A stretch of 64,000 nucleotides of DNA from Hyalella azteca (GCF_000764305.2 NW_025947034.1:248001-312000); one strand, 5' to 3'; shown: positions 32,788-45,545, numbered from the stretch's first letter. The notes: generated by a model not told the origin, from the sequence alone. Numbers and translations are program-made.

Positions 32788-35287
32788 CTGGCATCCTTGG
32801 AGCGATCCACCGACGAGTGAGTGAGGACCGCCGCCTCCGCCACGGCGGCGGCGCTGGGCGGCGAGACGAGGTCTTCCTCCGACGATGAGGAGATCTCGGG
32901 ATGACTGCCTGATGATCGGGGATCCGCCAAGTCAGGGGATCCCGTATCTTGAATGAGGTCAGGTGAATCTGGACCTAGGGATTCATTGAAGTCCGATACT
33001 GCAGGCTCCGAATCGGCTGTGGTTTCAGCGAATGGGGGTTCAGGTACTTCTGATTCATTGATTGGGGATGGGGATAGACTCGGGGAGATTAGTTTGGTAT
33101 TCGGACTAGAAATTGAGGGTTGGGGGTTAAGGCTCGCCGAGTTAGTCTCAGAATTTATTTCTGGCTGCGGATCTGGTTCTAATAAATCGTCATCGCCTGT
33201 TTCTGCTCGCTCGGTATTCGTGGATTCCTCCTCCAAGTCTAAGCTCCTTTGAAGCAAAGCCACGTCTTGCGCCTCAGTAGAAGTTGACTGCGCTGCACCC
33301 GTACGAAGAAAAGGATTTTCCACTGGCATCTCGAGTCCCGTGCGAGATGCCATAATGCTATGTCCTTCTTGGGGAATGTCTTCAATGTTTTTATTCGTCA
33401 ATGATGGCAGCGACGACAGTGTTTCGTCGTCACCATCAGCCTTTGAAGCAATTTCTTTCAAAATTGTTCGGTTAAACTTCTCCTTCATTGTTAAATCTGA
33501 TGTATCTAAAGTTGCAGGTGTTTGAACAGGATCACCATTAGGCGTGAATAATTTGATTTCATCGTTTTTAACTTCATTATTGTTATTTTCCACGACGTTT
33601 GTCTTATTTATTTTTAGAATAGAATCACGGATAATAGGATTATTTTTCTCTGCGATAGGATGACTCACAGGAATTTTGACTGGTTTCGCTACATCTCCAT
33701 CAAATATAACAGTTTCGTAGGTTCCTGCAGTTTCGTTGTGTTTCTTCAGCTTGTTCGATACTGGAGGTTCTTGTGTATAGGGCTCAATCTCGGTGAGCCT
33801 TGAAAGCGGTTTGGAAAGTTTGCCGTGGCCTTTTTTCTGTTTAGCCAATTCTGCCTCAATTTCACTATAGTCGATATAAATTCTTGGATCCCTACTAGGT
33901 GGATCAAAAGAAAACAGGTTTACATCTTCTTTTTCATAATCGGCATAGGATAAAGCATCTGAGATACCCACGTTATTCAAGGGCTTGTCAACGGCCTCTC
34001 TCTTGAAGGGATTCTCGTGAAGAACCAGACTTGCTTTTTTCTCTAAACTAGGAGCCGTCGTACCAAATTTCCCTATTGTTTGCACATTTCCACGCTCGCT
34101 AATTTTGGAAGACGAATGAACCTCGGTGTTGGTGGTCGACGTTGATGACGGTGTGGTAGATGGAATGTACCGGTATGCTTCTGTATTATTCCTAACATCA
34201 ACCGGAGGCTTTGAAATCAAGGATTCAATAACACGTTCGTCCCCCACCAGATCCAAAATCGTGTCGTTAGTTTCATCTTCTGGCTCTGATTCTTTCTGAG
34301 GATCAGAGAAGGGATCTTTGAGATCAGATTTTCTCTTCGACAAATGTGACTTATCTATGATTGAATGCGAACTCTTTAATGAGTTGCTCTCATTTTTTGC
34401 ACTGGTTTGAGTGTTTACTCGTGACGGCAGCGAGGCAGTGACATGGTCGTCAGCCAAGTAAGGATCATCAGTATTGCTCTGCTGGTTTGGTCCAAAAGCC
34501 ATCGAAGAATAACCACTGACCACCTTGAGGGATGCAGTTTCCTCTCCCGTTGGATCCGCAGGCATAACCGTCGGTATTGGTCTTCTTTCGTCGTCGATGT
34601 CATAACTTTTCTTCTCCGGCAGAGGCCGACCATCAACGGATATTCGAGGCTGAAAGACTGGAGATAAAGGAGTAGTTTTCGTGTTCTTAACAACGACAGG
34701 TATTGGCTGGGTGGCCTCCATGATGACTGTTGGGAGAGGTAAAGTGGATCGACTTGGCCCTACCTCACTCACCTCAGCAATCACATGACTCACCTGATGA
34801 GTTACTTTAGTTTGGGCAAATGGAATTAGGTCCTGTAAATGCTCAGAGCTTTTGCTGTAATTTTGTTCGATAATGGAACTGGAATCAAGCCCCCGCTGAT
34901 TTCTCCCTCCATTTCTCACACCCAAGCTTGAGGGCGAGATCTCGCGCTGTTTTGTCGGTAGTTGACTGATGTTATCTTGATTAAAATTATCTATATAGGT
35001 AGTCTTTTGATGATAATCGCCGTCTTCTTGGGTTTGTGAAGTGAACAGATCCTTGACAACAAAGATGCCACTGGCATCAGGGCCCCGCGTCGCTGGCACC
35101 TCAGGTCGAGGGGTCCCCAGCTCGATGGTCCTCAGGGGGGTGGGCTCTCCGTGTGGGGGGATGGTGGTGGGGGGCAGGGCCCCCGGCTCGATGGCCCTCA
35201 GGGGGGTGGGACCCCTATAAGGGGGGACGGTGGTAGGGGGCAGGGGCGTCCCAGAGACCACTGCCACTAGCACCACAAGCGCCAACA
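32788..35287 (-). CDS. Single-pass membrane protein, large extracellular exon
   Basis: A 2500-base exon. The acceptor TTTATTTTCAG|TG leaves a split first codon; with a preceding A it would be ATG. The donor is GATGCCAG|GTTAAT, phase 2. The product opens with a signal-peptide core (LALVVLVAVVSG), then two 22-residue Pro/Thr repeats (LPPTTVPPYRGPTPLR and LPPTTIPPHGEPTPLR), then about 770 residues of disordered Ser/Thr/Pro/Asp/Glu-rich chain with about ten N-glycosylation sequons and no cysteines I can pair. With the following exons this makes a type I protein of about 985 residues with an 80-residue tail. I recognise no named family; a mucin-like or proteoglycan-like surface protein is plausible. 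Reading past the donor adds only a short intron-encoded end. Confidence 0.85.
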
Positions 35288-35940
35288 CTGAAAATAAACA
35301 ATTTCGATGAAATCATTGAAACATCAAATTATTCAATATGCTTTTAAAATGGTGAATTTAAACCGTATATAATTATCTGGTGGGATGACGTCATTCCTGC
35401 ACGTTGCTACTGGCAAGACTCCTTCATCAGCGCCTCAAATACAGCAAGCTATTATCGTATTTTCCATTACAAAACACATTTCAAATGTTCTCAGTTATAG
35501 TGGCTATCGACGTCGTTAATATCATCAACGCTTCATCCGCATGCCTTGCATCCGCAGCAGTAAAATAACACTTAAAAATAACGGCATCAATCATATTAGG
35601 CATCGCAAGACGGGACGGTCGGTTTCCGGTTAAACTCGCATTAAACATTTCTAAACTTGCCTAATCTCCAGCCTTATGAGAGAAACATAATAATGTGAAG
35701 GTAATTATTATACATAACCATAAATGTAAATATTCATATCCTCACTACTTTACAGCGATACGTGGAATAATTCAGTTCGTTATAATTTCCTGGGCCGTCT
35801 TGAGGTAAAGCTAAGCAGGCAACCACATCTTCGAAGGGAACTTCAAGGAACGCTGCATCGTGTCATGTGAAGGCATTACATGAAATTTATGAGCGGTCGT
35901 TAGACTGGGTATATTGGGGGAGCAGTGCGAGATATTCACG
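35288..35940. other. Upstream of the large exon; no first exon identified
   Basis: The 5' UTR and start exon of the membrane-protein gene should lie here or further right, but I cannot place them. Confidence 0.4.
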
Positions 35941-36213
35941 CTGCAGATCAGCCCGTTAGATCACTAATCACTCTCAAGATCACGCAGCAAATCAACCCGT
36001 TAGATCACTAATCACTCTCAAGATCACGCTGCAGATCAACCCGTTAGATCACTAATCACTCTCAAGATCACGCAGCAAATCAACCCGTTAGATCACTAAT
36101 CACTCTCAAGATCACGCTGCAGATCAACCCGTTAGATCACTAATCACTCTCAAGATCACGCAGCAAATCAACCCGTTAGATCACTAATCACTCTCAAGAT
36201 CACGCTGCAGATC
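35941..36213. repeat. 44-bp repeat in 88-bp pairs
   Basis: About six units built on ATCAACCCGTTAGATCACTA followed by ATCACTCTCAAGATCACG. They alternate strictly between ...CTGCAG and ...CAGCAA endings, so the true recent unit is 88 bp. 36214-37559 beyond it has no recognised gene. Confidence 0.92.
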
Positions 36214-37559
36214 AAAAGCCAAAGGTTGAGGTCGTCACACAAGAAGCAGCAGTCTATTTGACCCTCCAAGACCTTGTATGGAAACTCATCGCCGGTTTAT
36301 GAGCGGCCATCCTTCCCCGTCCTCCGACATCATCACTGCCGACAAGAAGAGCAGTTTTTTCCCGTTTTTACTCGCCTGAAAACCGTCATTGTGTTGGTGC
36401 AACTGTTACACGGTGACTTAATTTGCGTGTGGCGCCTGTGGAGAAATAATATTTATGCCTAAAATGAAAAATGGATCTGTATTTTACGGATAATAAAAGA
36501 ATAAATAATACGGATGTTCTCATACAAGAATATTTGTCGCCATAATATAGTAAAAGAAAGTCAGATCGGCATCGTAGGACAGGTGATGTAATTTTCTCAA
36601 AATTAGCACGCACAATTACGACTTCATTGGAACTAGACATAATTAGCAGTCGACGCGATCCACGTAACTTTTATAATCAAACGCCGCTGCTCTGTTCCGT
36701 TCATCCGCCACTATTTGAGGCTAGACTGCTGCGTTACTCTGTTGCTTTATAAACGTTTTTATAACGTTCTACTTTTTTGTGTTTCATGTGATATATAGAG
36801 AGCTCTAAGTTACAATTATTCGGAAGTCGCAGCACCACAGCGAACAGAAAAACGTCAACCAATAAATCATCTCCATGCCTCCCTCGAACTTATCCCACTT
36901 AATGGACCAGAAAACACTCGTTGAATCCTAGCAATGAAGATGGGTTCTGTAACAATATGGATGTTTTGGTCTTCAAGTTAAACTTTTTTCGTGATGATCA
37001 CTTATTAGCAATAGAAGTCAGTAACTAAACATCTATAAAAAAATTCCGTTCCGTTCTTAAGGTCGTATTGCTGTTCGTTTGATCATAAGATGACATTCAT
37101 TAGGCTCGCTGGACTGCATGACATATAAGTGATCGTTTACGACATGAATGCATGGCACTAATTTAATCTACTGAAAGAAAAGAGACTGTTATAATTTGGT
37201 CTTAATCTTAACAATAAACTATAGGTATCTAAGCCAGCCACCAGAAAATATTAAAAATTTCGAACTCGATTGTCCGTGAAATTTTTAATCCTATTTTAAG
37301 TCTTAAACAATCGTTGAATTTCACAACCATGATAACTGTTACCACTTGATTGTTTCCCGTCAGCAATTACCTTGAACAAGCAAGAATTGGTTGCAAAGAA
37401 CCTGCGGCAGGGAGTGACAAGGCTCGATGTTTTACGAACGGATGCTTCCGTTTTTCATTGAGCTTTCGTCTCGCGGTTTGAGGTGCAGGCGTTGCTGTCC
37501 TTCACCTCGACTACGGAGATCCTGACGTAGGATTTCCCACACTCCCAATTGCTTCAGAT

Positions 37560-37714
37560 ACTGACGTGTACGTGACGATAACGTGTGCGTGACGGTGGCG
37601 TGTACGTGACGGTGACGTGAACGTGACGGTGACGTGTACGTGACGGTGACGTGTACGTGACGGTGACGTGTACGTGACGGTGACGTGTACGTGACGGTGA
37701 CGTGTACATACGTG
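37560..37714. repeat. 17-bp GTGTACGTGACGGTGAC array
   Basis: About nine units. The same word recurs beside the 62-bp repeat at 43821-43843. Confidence 0.92.
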
Positions 37715-37718
37715 AACA

Positions 37719-37860
37719 CGACGTTCTCATGCTACGTCGCCATGTCAGTCACGACGTTCCCATGCTACGTCGCCATGTCAGCCACGACGTTCCCAAGCTA
37801 CGTCGCCATGTCAGCCACGATGTTCGACGTTCCCATGCTACGTCGCCACGTCAGCCGTCG
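37719..37860. repeat. 33-bp array, locus 2
   Basis: About four units of the ACGACGTTCTCATGCTACGT family seen at 27590-27922, here touching the 17-bp array. Confidence 0.92.
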
Positions 37861-38642
37861 ATCAAGCGTCCTTATCACGTCAATTGACCGGCATGACTGA
37901 TACCGATAGCCGCGCTATCGTATCGTGCTTGATAGCTCATAGTCCTGTCACTCATATATTATATACCGTTTATACGGGCCTCTATTGCTAGCTCAGAGTA
38001 TGTATCATGACAACGACACTTTTATTATATTCTGTCTGCGTATTTTTATTAATAACTTTGTGTGTCATTGCAAAAACACTTGTATATTATATTCCATAGA
38101 GGTGTCTCCATTGTGAACCCTGAGTATGCAAGGACTTCGAGATGTTAATTAAGCCTTCTCTGCACAAGCCTCAGTTTTATTAATTTGAAGAGTGTCTCTG
38201 CAGCTTTGAGTCATCTAACAAAATTCCTTCAAATCACTCAAACATGAGTTTGAGTGATGTGGTGTGGCTGGGTGATGTGGTGTTGCTGGTTTATGTGACG
38301 TTGCTGAATGATGTGGTGTTGCTGGTATTATATTCGTGTTTGACTTTAACACCAGCAATAATTATAGTTCGCTAAATAATTCTTGATTACTTGAATCCTA
38401 TTTCAGCTTCCGAATCTCCTTCTGTTCTTCCTTATACTCTGTTTAAAGCATACACCAAATACAAATTTTTTTATTCAGATATGTCTTATCTTCAAAGTAC
38501 GTTAGCACATTGAGTGACAACTGGAACTTGAATTAATTCACATGAATGAATTTTGCGGTATTTTGAATTTTCCATTTATGAAAGATTGATCGTTTTCGTG
38601 TAACGAAACGCAAGACTGGTGCTTAGCTTTCGGCGACGACGC

Positions 38643-38802
38643 CACTCACAGAGATGAATAGGTCATATTGTCTAAATAATGACACACTTCTATACGTGGC
38701 ACTGATACGTCCTTTTGCCAGGGCAATCTGGGTCAACATGACACATACAAGGGGAAAAAGTACATCGTTATTTGGACACCGTCTCACTCATTTCATTGAG
38801 TA
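38643..38802 (-). mobile_element. MITE family 1, copy D
   Basis: Reverse orientation: CACTCACAGAGATGAATAGG, GGCACTGATACGTCC, CTGGGTCAACATGAC, GTTATTTGGACA and CTCACTCATTTCATTGAGT. Confidence 0.8.
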
Positions 38803-38948
38803 TCTTGAGATGATGTTTGGAACTAACTCGAAATGAACTGCCTAATTTCGAGCTGCCATGTCAAAGTTGCAAAGAGGCGGAACCAAAAATCTGAAGTCTA
38901 ATTTTGTGCCATTCTGGTCATAAAGGCGTAACTTATCTTCCACCTTGA

Positions 38949-39104
38949 CACTCAGAGATAAAAGTGAGACTGTCCAGGTAGCGATGCACATTTGGCCTTT
39001 TTGTGAGTCATTCTGATCCAGTTGGGCGACAAGAAGGTGTATCAATGCTACGCACAAAGTGTGTCACTGCTTGAATAATATGACCAACTTATTTGCCTGA
39101 ATAG
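38949..39104 (+). mobile_element. MITE family 1, copy E
   Basis: Forward orientation: CACTCAGAGATAAAAGTGAG, CTGTCCAGGTAGCGATGCA, GAGTCATTCTGATCCAG, TATCAATGCTACGC. It faces copy D, only about 150 bases away. Confidence 0.8.
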
Positions 39105-39119
39105 ATACTTAGGAATTAC

Positions 39120-39418
39120 CTGGGTTCTCAGAGTTCGCGGGGTTCTCAGAGTTCGCGGGGTTCTCAGAGTTCGCGGGTTTCTCAGCTTTCACGGGGTTCT
39201 CAGAGTTCGTGAGGTTCTCATCAGAGTCCGCGAGATTTTCAGAATTCGCGGGGTTCTCAGAGTTCGCGGGGTTCTTAGAGTTCGTGGGGTTCTCAGAGTT
39301 CGCGGGGTTCACAGAGTTCGCGAGGTTCACAGAGTTCGCGGGGTTCTCAGAGTTCGCGGGGTTCTCAGAGTTCGCAGGGTTCTCAGAGTTCGCGGGGTTC
39401 TCAGAGTTCGCGAGGCTC
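39120..39418. repeat. 18-bp TTCTCAGAGTTCGCGGGG array
   Basis: About 16 units. Translates as repeated SEFAGF or ANSENP; no start, signal or splice context supports coding. Confidence 0.95.
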
Positions 39419-39807
39419 AAAGTTAGACTACTAGTGTTGTTTTATCAGCAGCGCTAGTAAATGGAAATATGCTCGGCTGAACGCTGGTCGTATGATGAAT
39501 TTTTTTAATCTTTTAACGGTCAGAAAAAAGAGCTAATATTATATCAACTCGACTGATATTTGAATGAATCAAATTTGAATTAAAAACTTCTACTTGTAAT
39601 GAGCAGCAAGGCAATATTTTTCAAGACGATATATTTTTTTTCTCCGCTATATTTTTCAAGAAGATTATTGACACCGATAATTAGGGTATAGAAAGGCATG
39701 AAGCATATAACGGCTTAATGCCCTTTATTCTAAGAGAGAAGGAATGCTGTTACCGACTTACCATCGAAGAGGAAATGTCTTTGGCTTGATGCACGTTTAG
39801 TGTGTTA

Positions 39808-40030
39808 CACTCAGAAAAAAATGAGTGAGGCGTTGTCCATATAGCGATGCAGTTGTTGCCTTTATGTGGGCCATCCTTCATAAAGACCTTTTCATTTCAT
39901 TTTTTTCATAAAGACCTTCATTTGACCTTCATCCTTCATGGTCAGGCAACAGGACATATCAGGGGCAAGTCCCTAAGAAAATGTACACGTTTCGCTATTT
40001 GGACAATATAAGCCACTCATTTTTCTGCGC
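39808..40030 (+). mobile_element. MITE family 1, copy F
   Basis: Best-preserved ends: CACTCAGAAAAAAATGAGTG and the inverse GCCACTCATTTTTCTGCGC. Subterminal TTGTCCATATAGCGATGCA and GCTATTTGGACAATAT. It is longer than its relatives because CATAAAGACCTTCATTT-type words are duplicated inside. Confidence 0.85.
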
Positions 40031-40659
40031 ACAAACAGTGCCAGCCATCAGCCCACACTAGGAATATTGCATTAGATTAATTTTTATTATCAAAATGTTT
40101 GTTGATTATTTGCTTAGGAATTTATGAACAACTTCCTATCAACAATTCAAATAATATAATTAATAGAAAACGAGTCGCTCCTCCACAGGAAATTTAATCA
40201 AAAATTTACCGAAATATGTAAGATCAAACAAGTTTACATTCAAAACTAGAAGTGTTGCGAGATTATGCCTGCGTAAAATATTCTATAGATGGAAAATAAA
40301 TACATAACCAATTAAGATTAAATTTTGCGTTACACAACAGACAAGAATTCAACACAAATTATGCAATAAAAGTCAACACAGAAGCTCTGGGTTAAACTCA
40401 TCGCTTCAATAATAGGAATGATTGACTTAGTCTATATCCGGTATATATTTGTATAAACTACGACGAACATGAAATACTTAATATCTTGATAAATATAAGA
40501 TAATGATACCTAATGAGCCGCAGCAATTATCCTACTAAGTAGCCCGTATCATCGTACCTGCCGAGTCATCATTCGTCATTTATTACTTATCATTTCTCAT
40601 CATTCCGACCAATTTAAGTAGATTATTTCACTATACTTCTATTAAATTAAAAAAATTTC

Positions 40660-40782
40660 GCTTTATCCACACGAGTGGGTCATCCTGACACAGTTAGGCC
40701 CGGCAAATAGACGGATCTGTGCTACGAGCAGAAAATGTGTCATGATTGTGACAATATAACACATTCATTTTTCTGAATGCAG
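40660..40782 (+). mobile_element. MITE family 1, copy G (left-truncated)
   Basis: GAGTGGGTCATCCTGACACA, GGCCCGGCAAATAGACG, GTGCTACGAGCAGAAAATGT and a right end of ACACATTCATTTTTCTGAATG. The left terminal repeat is absent. Confidence 0.75.
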
Positions 40783-41740
40783 CAGGATCATAAATACAAT
40801 GACATTCATTGTTCTGAATACAAGTTCATGGATATTGCATGACAGAAATGTGAAGAATTACATTTAAAATCACGATATAACGATTGTTAATAACAAATTA
40901 TTGGCCAGATGTTAAGATTATGAACCGATTAGACAAATTTTGCACGAATTTGGGGCTTTGAAGAAGGAACCCCATAGATATAACCCCATGGACTGAATTG
41001 AAGCTTATTCATGTAAATCATTTACAGATATAATCATCTAGACTCCAGATACAAAAAAAAATTATTTCGAATCACAGATTAATGGGTTACGGATAACCAT
41101 AAGACAAGCTATACAACAGAGACAAGATAATATTGTTGATAGAATTAACCTGAGAAATCATTTCACAATTATACACATTTTCAACACATATGTGATGGTT
41201 AACTAAATAGGCTGCCAGTGAACTATATACAAACTAATGTACTATATATGTACACGCTGTGAACTGTACAAACTACTTTGTATAATATGCCTCACTATCA
41301 TAATGAGACTGAAGCAATAAGCTACACAAATATAAAGAAACGTGGGTCAAAATATACACAAAAAGTGGGTCAAATGAGTCACATAACATGGGTCAAATGG
41401 ATGCACTTGTAGTGGCCATGACAAGCAACCTTTCAATGGCATAAATTTGACGCACACGTTTTGTAAGCTGCTTTTGTAATTGATTTTATAATTTGGTTAC
41501 AAAGAATCATATTAATTTATTGATAAAATAATGTATGTACAAATTGAATTAACTTTATTTTAATTTCAATAAAGCCTTAAATACGCCATATGGCCTAACG
41601 TTTCAATGTGAACAGAGAGATTCTGTTACCAGAAAATATTTTTCATGATAAGCATAGAATTATGGGCGAAACATCGGCTGATGCTCATAGTAGATTTGGA
41701 GGCCGCTGATACGGCGCCTATAATTTTATGGCGGTGTTGT
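40783..41740. other. No recognisable gene
   Basis: AT-rich DNA; GTGGGTCAAA-type words at 41340-41400 are short and irregular. Confidence 0.4.
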
Positions 41741-42005
41741 AGCTGGTGCTGGTGTTACTAGCAGGACTAGTGATCTGGCTAGTGTTTGTTGTAGATGTAG
41801 TGGCAAGTTACTGTGTTGGTTAGTGGCTGTACTGTAAAGTGAGTTATTGTACTGGCTAGTGACTGCAAATGTACTCATCTGTGGCTCACTGTACATGACT
41901 GTACTGGCTAGTGGTTGCACTGGAAAGTGACTGTTATGGCGATTGACACTACTGGCTTAGTGACTGTACTTGCAAGTAACTAAAGTGACTGCACTGGCTA
42001 GCAAG
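41741..42005. repeat. Degenerate ACTGGCTAGTGACTG repeat
   Basis: Worn 20-30-bp units sharing GGCTAGTG and GTACTG. 42006-42710 beyond it has no recognised feature. Confidence 0.65.
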
Positions 42006-42710
42006 TATTATCGCTAGTGACAAAAATTAACTGTTACTCAGCACAGTTTCATCAATTACGAAAGAGTTTTGGCATCAAGAAAGTTGTTTATCATCTCATT
42101 AATTATAATTTCGTACTAGAAGAGTTAATGTTATTAATGGTTTAACGCTGCCACTGTCGGAGCATAGCATCGTGCGTCAAGACACGCGTCGTGCACAGAA
42201 GTATGATGATATAATTGCGGTTATTAATGGTATGCGCTTGAAGGATATGGATAACATGAGAAGATTACGGATAAAAATTTTAAATAAAATATCCAAGAAT
42301 TAGCAATAAATCAAATGACTTCTGAACTTCAAGAATTATGAACGTCAATCGGTAAATTATATGTTTACTTGATAAAAGAAATTACACTTGTTGTTTATTT
42401 ATTGAAACATTCAAAGAATAGCATAAGATTTGTATATAAATAACCACATTTCTCGGTCTTAACTAAGTCACGATCTCAAGTCTTCATGTTTATTCTTTGG
42501 CATAGCATCAGCTGTTCAGAAAACATCAATGACCAAGCGAAGAGAGAGGAAAACTCTCTCTAATTATATAGTCTTCTTAATATATTAATTCATAGATAGA
42601 TCAAAATAGAAATAAATTATATACACAATGAATAAGAATGGAACTAATATTTGCACAAGTAGCTGGTATATTAATGGGAGAAAAATAGAAATAGTGATGT
42701 GAATTTGATG

Positions 42711-42998
42711 AGCCACTGTCGGGGTCATGGAGGACACGAGCCACCGTCGGGGTCATGGAGGACACGAGCCACCGTCGGGGTCATGGGGGACACGAGCCAC
42801 CGTCGGGGTCATGGGGGACACGAGCCACCGTCGGGTTCATGGGGGACACGAGCCGTCGTCGGGGTCATGGGGGACACGAGCCGTCGTCGGGGTCATGGGG
42901 GACACGAGCCGCCGTCAGGGTCATGGGGGACACGAGCCGCCGTCGGGGTCATGGGGGACACGAGCCGCCGTCGGGGTCATGGGGAACACGAGTCGCTT
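42711..42998. repeat. 28-bp array GTCATGGGGGACACGAGCC...
   Basis: Ten units ending ACCGTCGGG or GCCGTCGGG. Variants are segregated along the array (ACC early, GTC middle, GCC late). Open in three frames as a repeat effect. Confidence 0.95.
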
Positions 42999-43724
42999 GG
43001 CAAGATCACTTAAGTAAAACATTTAGTAATAAAATACGATGCCTCTTCAAATTATCCAGGTTAAAATTCTTCCCGATTTCATCAGGAATAAAATAGATTA
43101 ACTTATATTGAGTAACTTGTAGTGAATAGTGAGTGCGACAAACGAGGAAACGATCAACAAAAAATATGAAAGTTACACCGATGCCAATTCGTTACCGGTA
43201 CTTTACTCAATTATAAATCAGCACTATATTTATTTGTAAAAAATTAAATTTCAGTGAAAATTTTCTGGCACGCGCCACCCGCGCGCCAGTGTGATTATAA
43301 AGAGCCTTCACAAAAATGTATATCCAGTACGGGAGGGTAGCGATCATATTACTTTTTACTTTTGACAGAAATAAATTTCTATCAATAAAAAACCTAGCCA
43401 TCTACATTCAGAAGATCAATTTTAAAAACATAATAAAATATGGTGATTTGTACGCGATAATTTTTGGATCTAGGAATGTTCATCAAGCTTATAAAAAACT
43501 TAATTAAGATAAAATTGTAAATAATACACCTCAGATAAAATGCATGAAACATAAACGCAATTATTGACAAACGCTTCAGATAAATAATGAATGAAACAAT
43601 TCAACTTTCTTACGGTGCCCAACGATGCCCCTGTTGACCGCCAGCTCTTAAATCCAGTTGGGGGTGCGAACACTACCCAATATTTTAATTAAAGTTCAGC
43701 CTCAGTTGAAGCCTTCCCGTCCAT
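42999..43724. other. No recognisable gene
   Basis: AT-rich, with weak unrelated open frames on both strands. Confidence 0.4.
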
Positions 43725-43843
43725 TCCCAGATCCAGAGGTTCTGGATTTGCCCAGCAGAGGTTCTCAGAGTTTGGTGTGTTTGATGTTGTCGGTCCAGAG
43801 GTTCTGGATTTGCCCAGCAAGTGACGTGTACGTGACGGTGACA
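43725..43843 (-). repeat. 62-bp exon-derived repeat, second locus, fused to the 17-bp repeat
   Basis: About 1.5 units of the same sequence as 27961-28110, encoding IQNLWTDNIKHTKL and its stop on the minus strand. It is followed without spacer by GTGACGTGTACGTGACGGTG of the 37.6-kb array. No splice acceptor precedes it, so it is a displaced piece, not an exon. Confidence 0.88.
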
Positions 43844-44204
43844 GGATTGTGATAATCAATTTCTAGGCTTATATATCCCAACCTAGATATATAAACATAC
43901 ACGAAACATGTAGGAACTATAAAGATATACTCATGGCTCGCTACGACCAGCACAAGACTCGCCCCAAGCCACAATTACGCGAGAATGAAAATGTCATTTT
44001 TAATGACGACTAATCGGCCTTCGAAACGCCGCGGATGATTTTCAGTAGGGGACTCGTACAGGGAGCAAGGATCAGCATCAGCGGCGCGTCGAGGTCACCA
44101 ATAAGAATCGGTGCCTTTGATTGCAAAATACAATTACATGACAACTGATTGAGATTGTGACGGCATCTGATTGATACGGTAAAAAATTACAGCCGTTGTT
44201 CCTC

Positions 44205-44300
44205 CATATGATGCCATGAGCTCCCTCTGATGATGCCATGAGCTCCCTCTGATGATGCCATGAGCTCCCTCTGATGATGCCATGAGCTCCCTCTGATGAT
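44205..44300. repeat. 22-bp GATGATGCCATGAGCTCCCTCT array
   Basis: Four to five nearly perfect units. Confidence 0.93.
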
Positions 44301-44330
44301 CCCGCGATGGTTGGTTGAGTTCCCCAAATA

Positions 44331-44517
44331 CTCACTCAAGAATATAAGTGTAAGACTGTCCAAATAGCGATGAAATTTTTCACCTAAGCGGGTCATCCTG
44401 ACTCAGTTAGGCCCATAAAGAAGGCTTATCAGTACAACGTCCGCTCTCTGCTCGTGTTATGGCTAAGGAAGTGAGTCTTTATTTGCACAACATTACCCAT
44501 TAATTTTGCTGAGTATA
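44331..44517 (+). mobile_element. MITE family 1, copy H
   Basis: ACTCACTCAAGAATATAAGT, CTGTCCAAATAGCGATG, GCGGGTCATCCTGACTCAG, CGCTCTCTGCTCGTG and ATTAATTTTGCTGAGTAT. Confidence 0.78.
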
Positions 44518-44667
44518 CACACTCTGCCCTGGGGCATGTGGGGATGTACAGCAGCGTGCTTATCTTAATTAATATATTTAATTAAGATATAAAATCTATG
44601 AGATATGAAAACACTTGCGATTTGTGATTTACAATTATAATGAAAGTATGGTGAAAGTTATATAAGC

Positions 44668-45545
44668 AGCGTGTAGCGTGTCACTGGTGCATGCAGGGGG
44701 TCACTGGTGCGTGTAGCGTGTCACTGGTGCGTGTAGCGTGTCACTGGTGCGTGTAGCGTGTCACTGGTGCGTGTAGCGTGTCACTGGTGCGTGTAGCGTG
44801 TCACTGGTGCGTGTAGCGTGTCACTGGTGCGTGTAGCGTGTCACTGGTGCGTGTAGCGTGTCACTGGTGCGTGTAGCGTGTCACTGGTGCGTGTAGCGTG
44901 TCACTGGTGCGTGTAGCGTGTCACTGGTGCGTGTAGCGTGTCACTGGTGCGTGTAGCGTGTCACTGGTGCGTGTAGCGTGTCACTGGTGCGTGTAGCGTG
45001 TCACTGGTGCGTGTAGCGTGTCACTGGTGCGTGTAGCGTGTCACTGGTGCGTGTAGCGTGTCACTGGTGCGTGTAGCGTGTCACTGGTGCGTGTAGCGTG
45101 TCACTGGTGCGTGTAGCGTGTCACTGGTGCGTGTAGCGTGTCACTGGTGCGTGTAGCGTGTCACTGGTGCGTGTAGCGTGTCACTGGTGCGTGTAGCGTG
45201 TCACTGGTGCGTGTAGCGTGTCACTGGTGCGTGTAGCGTGTCACTGGTGCGTGTAGCGTGTCACTGGTGCGTGTAGCGTGTCACTGGTGCGTGTAGCGTG
45301 TCACTGGTGCGTGTAGCGTGTCACTGGTGCGTGTAGCGTGTCACTGGTGCGTGTAGCGTGTCACTGGTGCGTGTAGCGTGTCACTGGTGCGTGTAGCGTG
45401 TCACTGGTGCATGTAGCATGTCACTGGTACATGTAGCGTGTCACTGGTGCGTGTAGCGTGTCACTGGTGCGTGTAGCGTGTCACTGGTGCGTTTAGCGCG
45501 TCACTGGTGCGTGTAGTATGTCAGTGGTGCGTGTAGCGTGTGACT
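44668..45545. repeat. 20-bp TCACTGGTGCGTGTAGCGTG array
   Basis: About 43 units, the central 35 virtually identical; changes cluster at the two ends. The most homogeneous array in the window, so probably the most recently expanded or collapsed in assembly. 45546-46045 beyond it has no gene, only GATCAATGAAG-like words. Confidence 0.97.

Noticed and set aside
43765..43974. A second gene encoding IQNLWTDNIKHTKL
   Set aside because: It lacks the upstream exon part and acceptor; it is a copy of the 62-bp repeat fused to other repeats.
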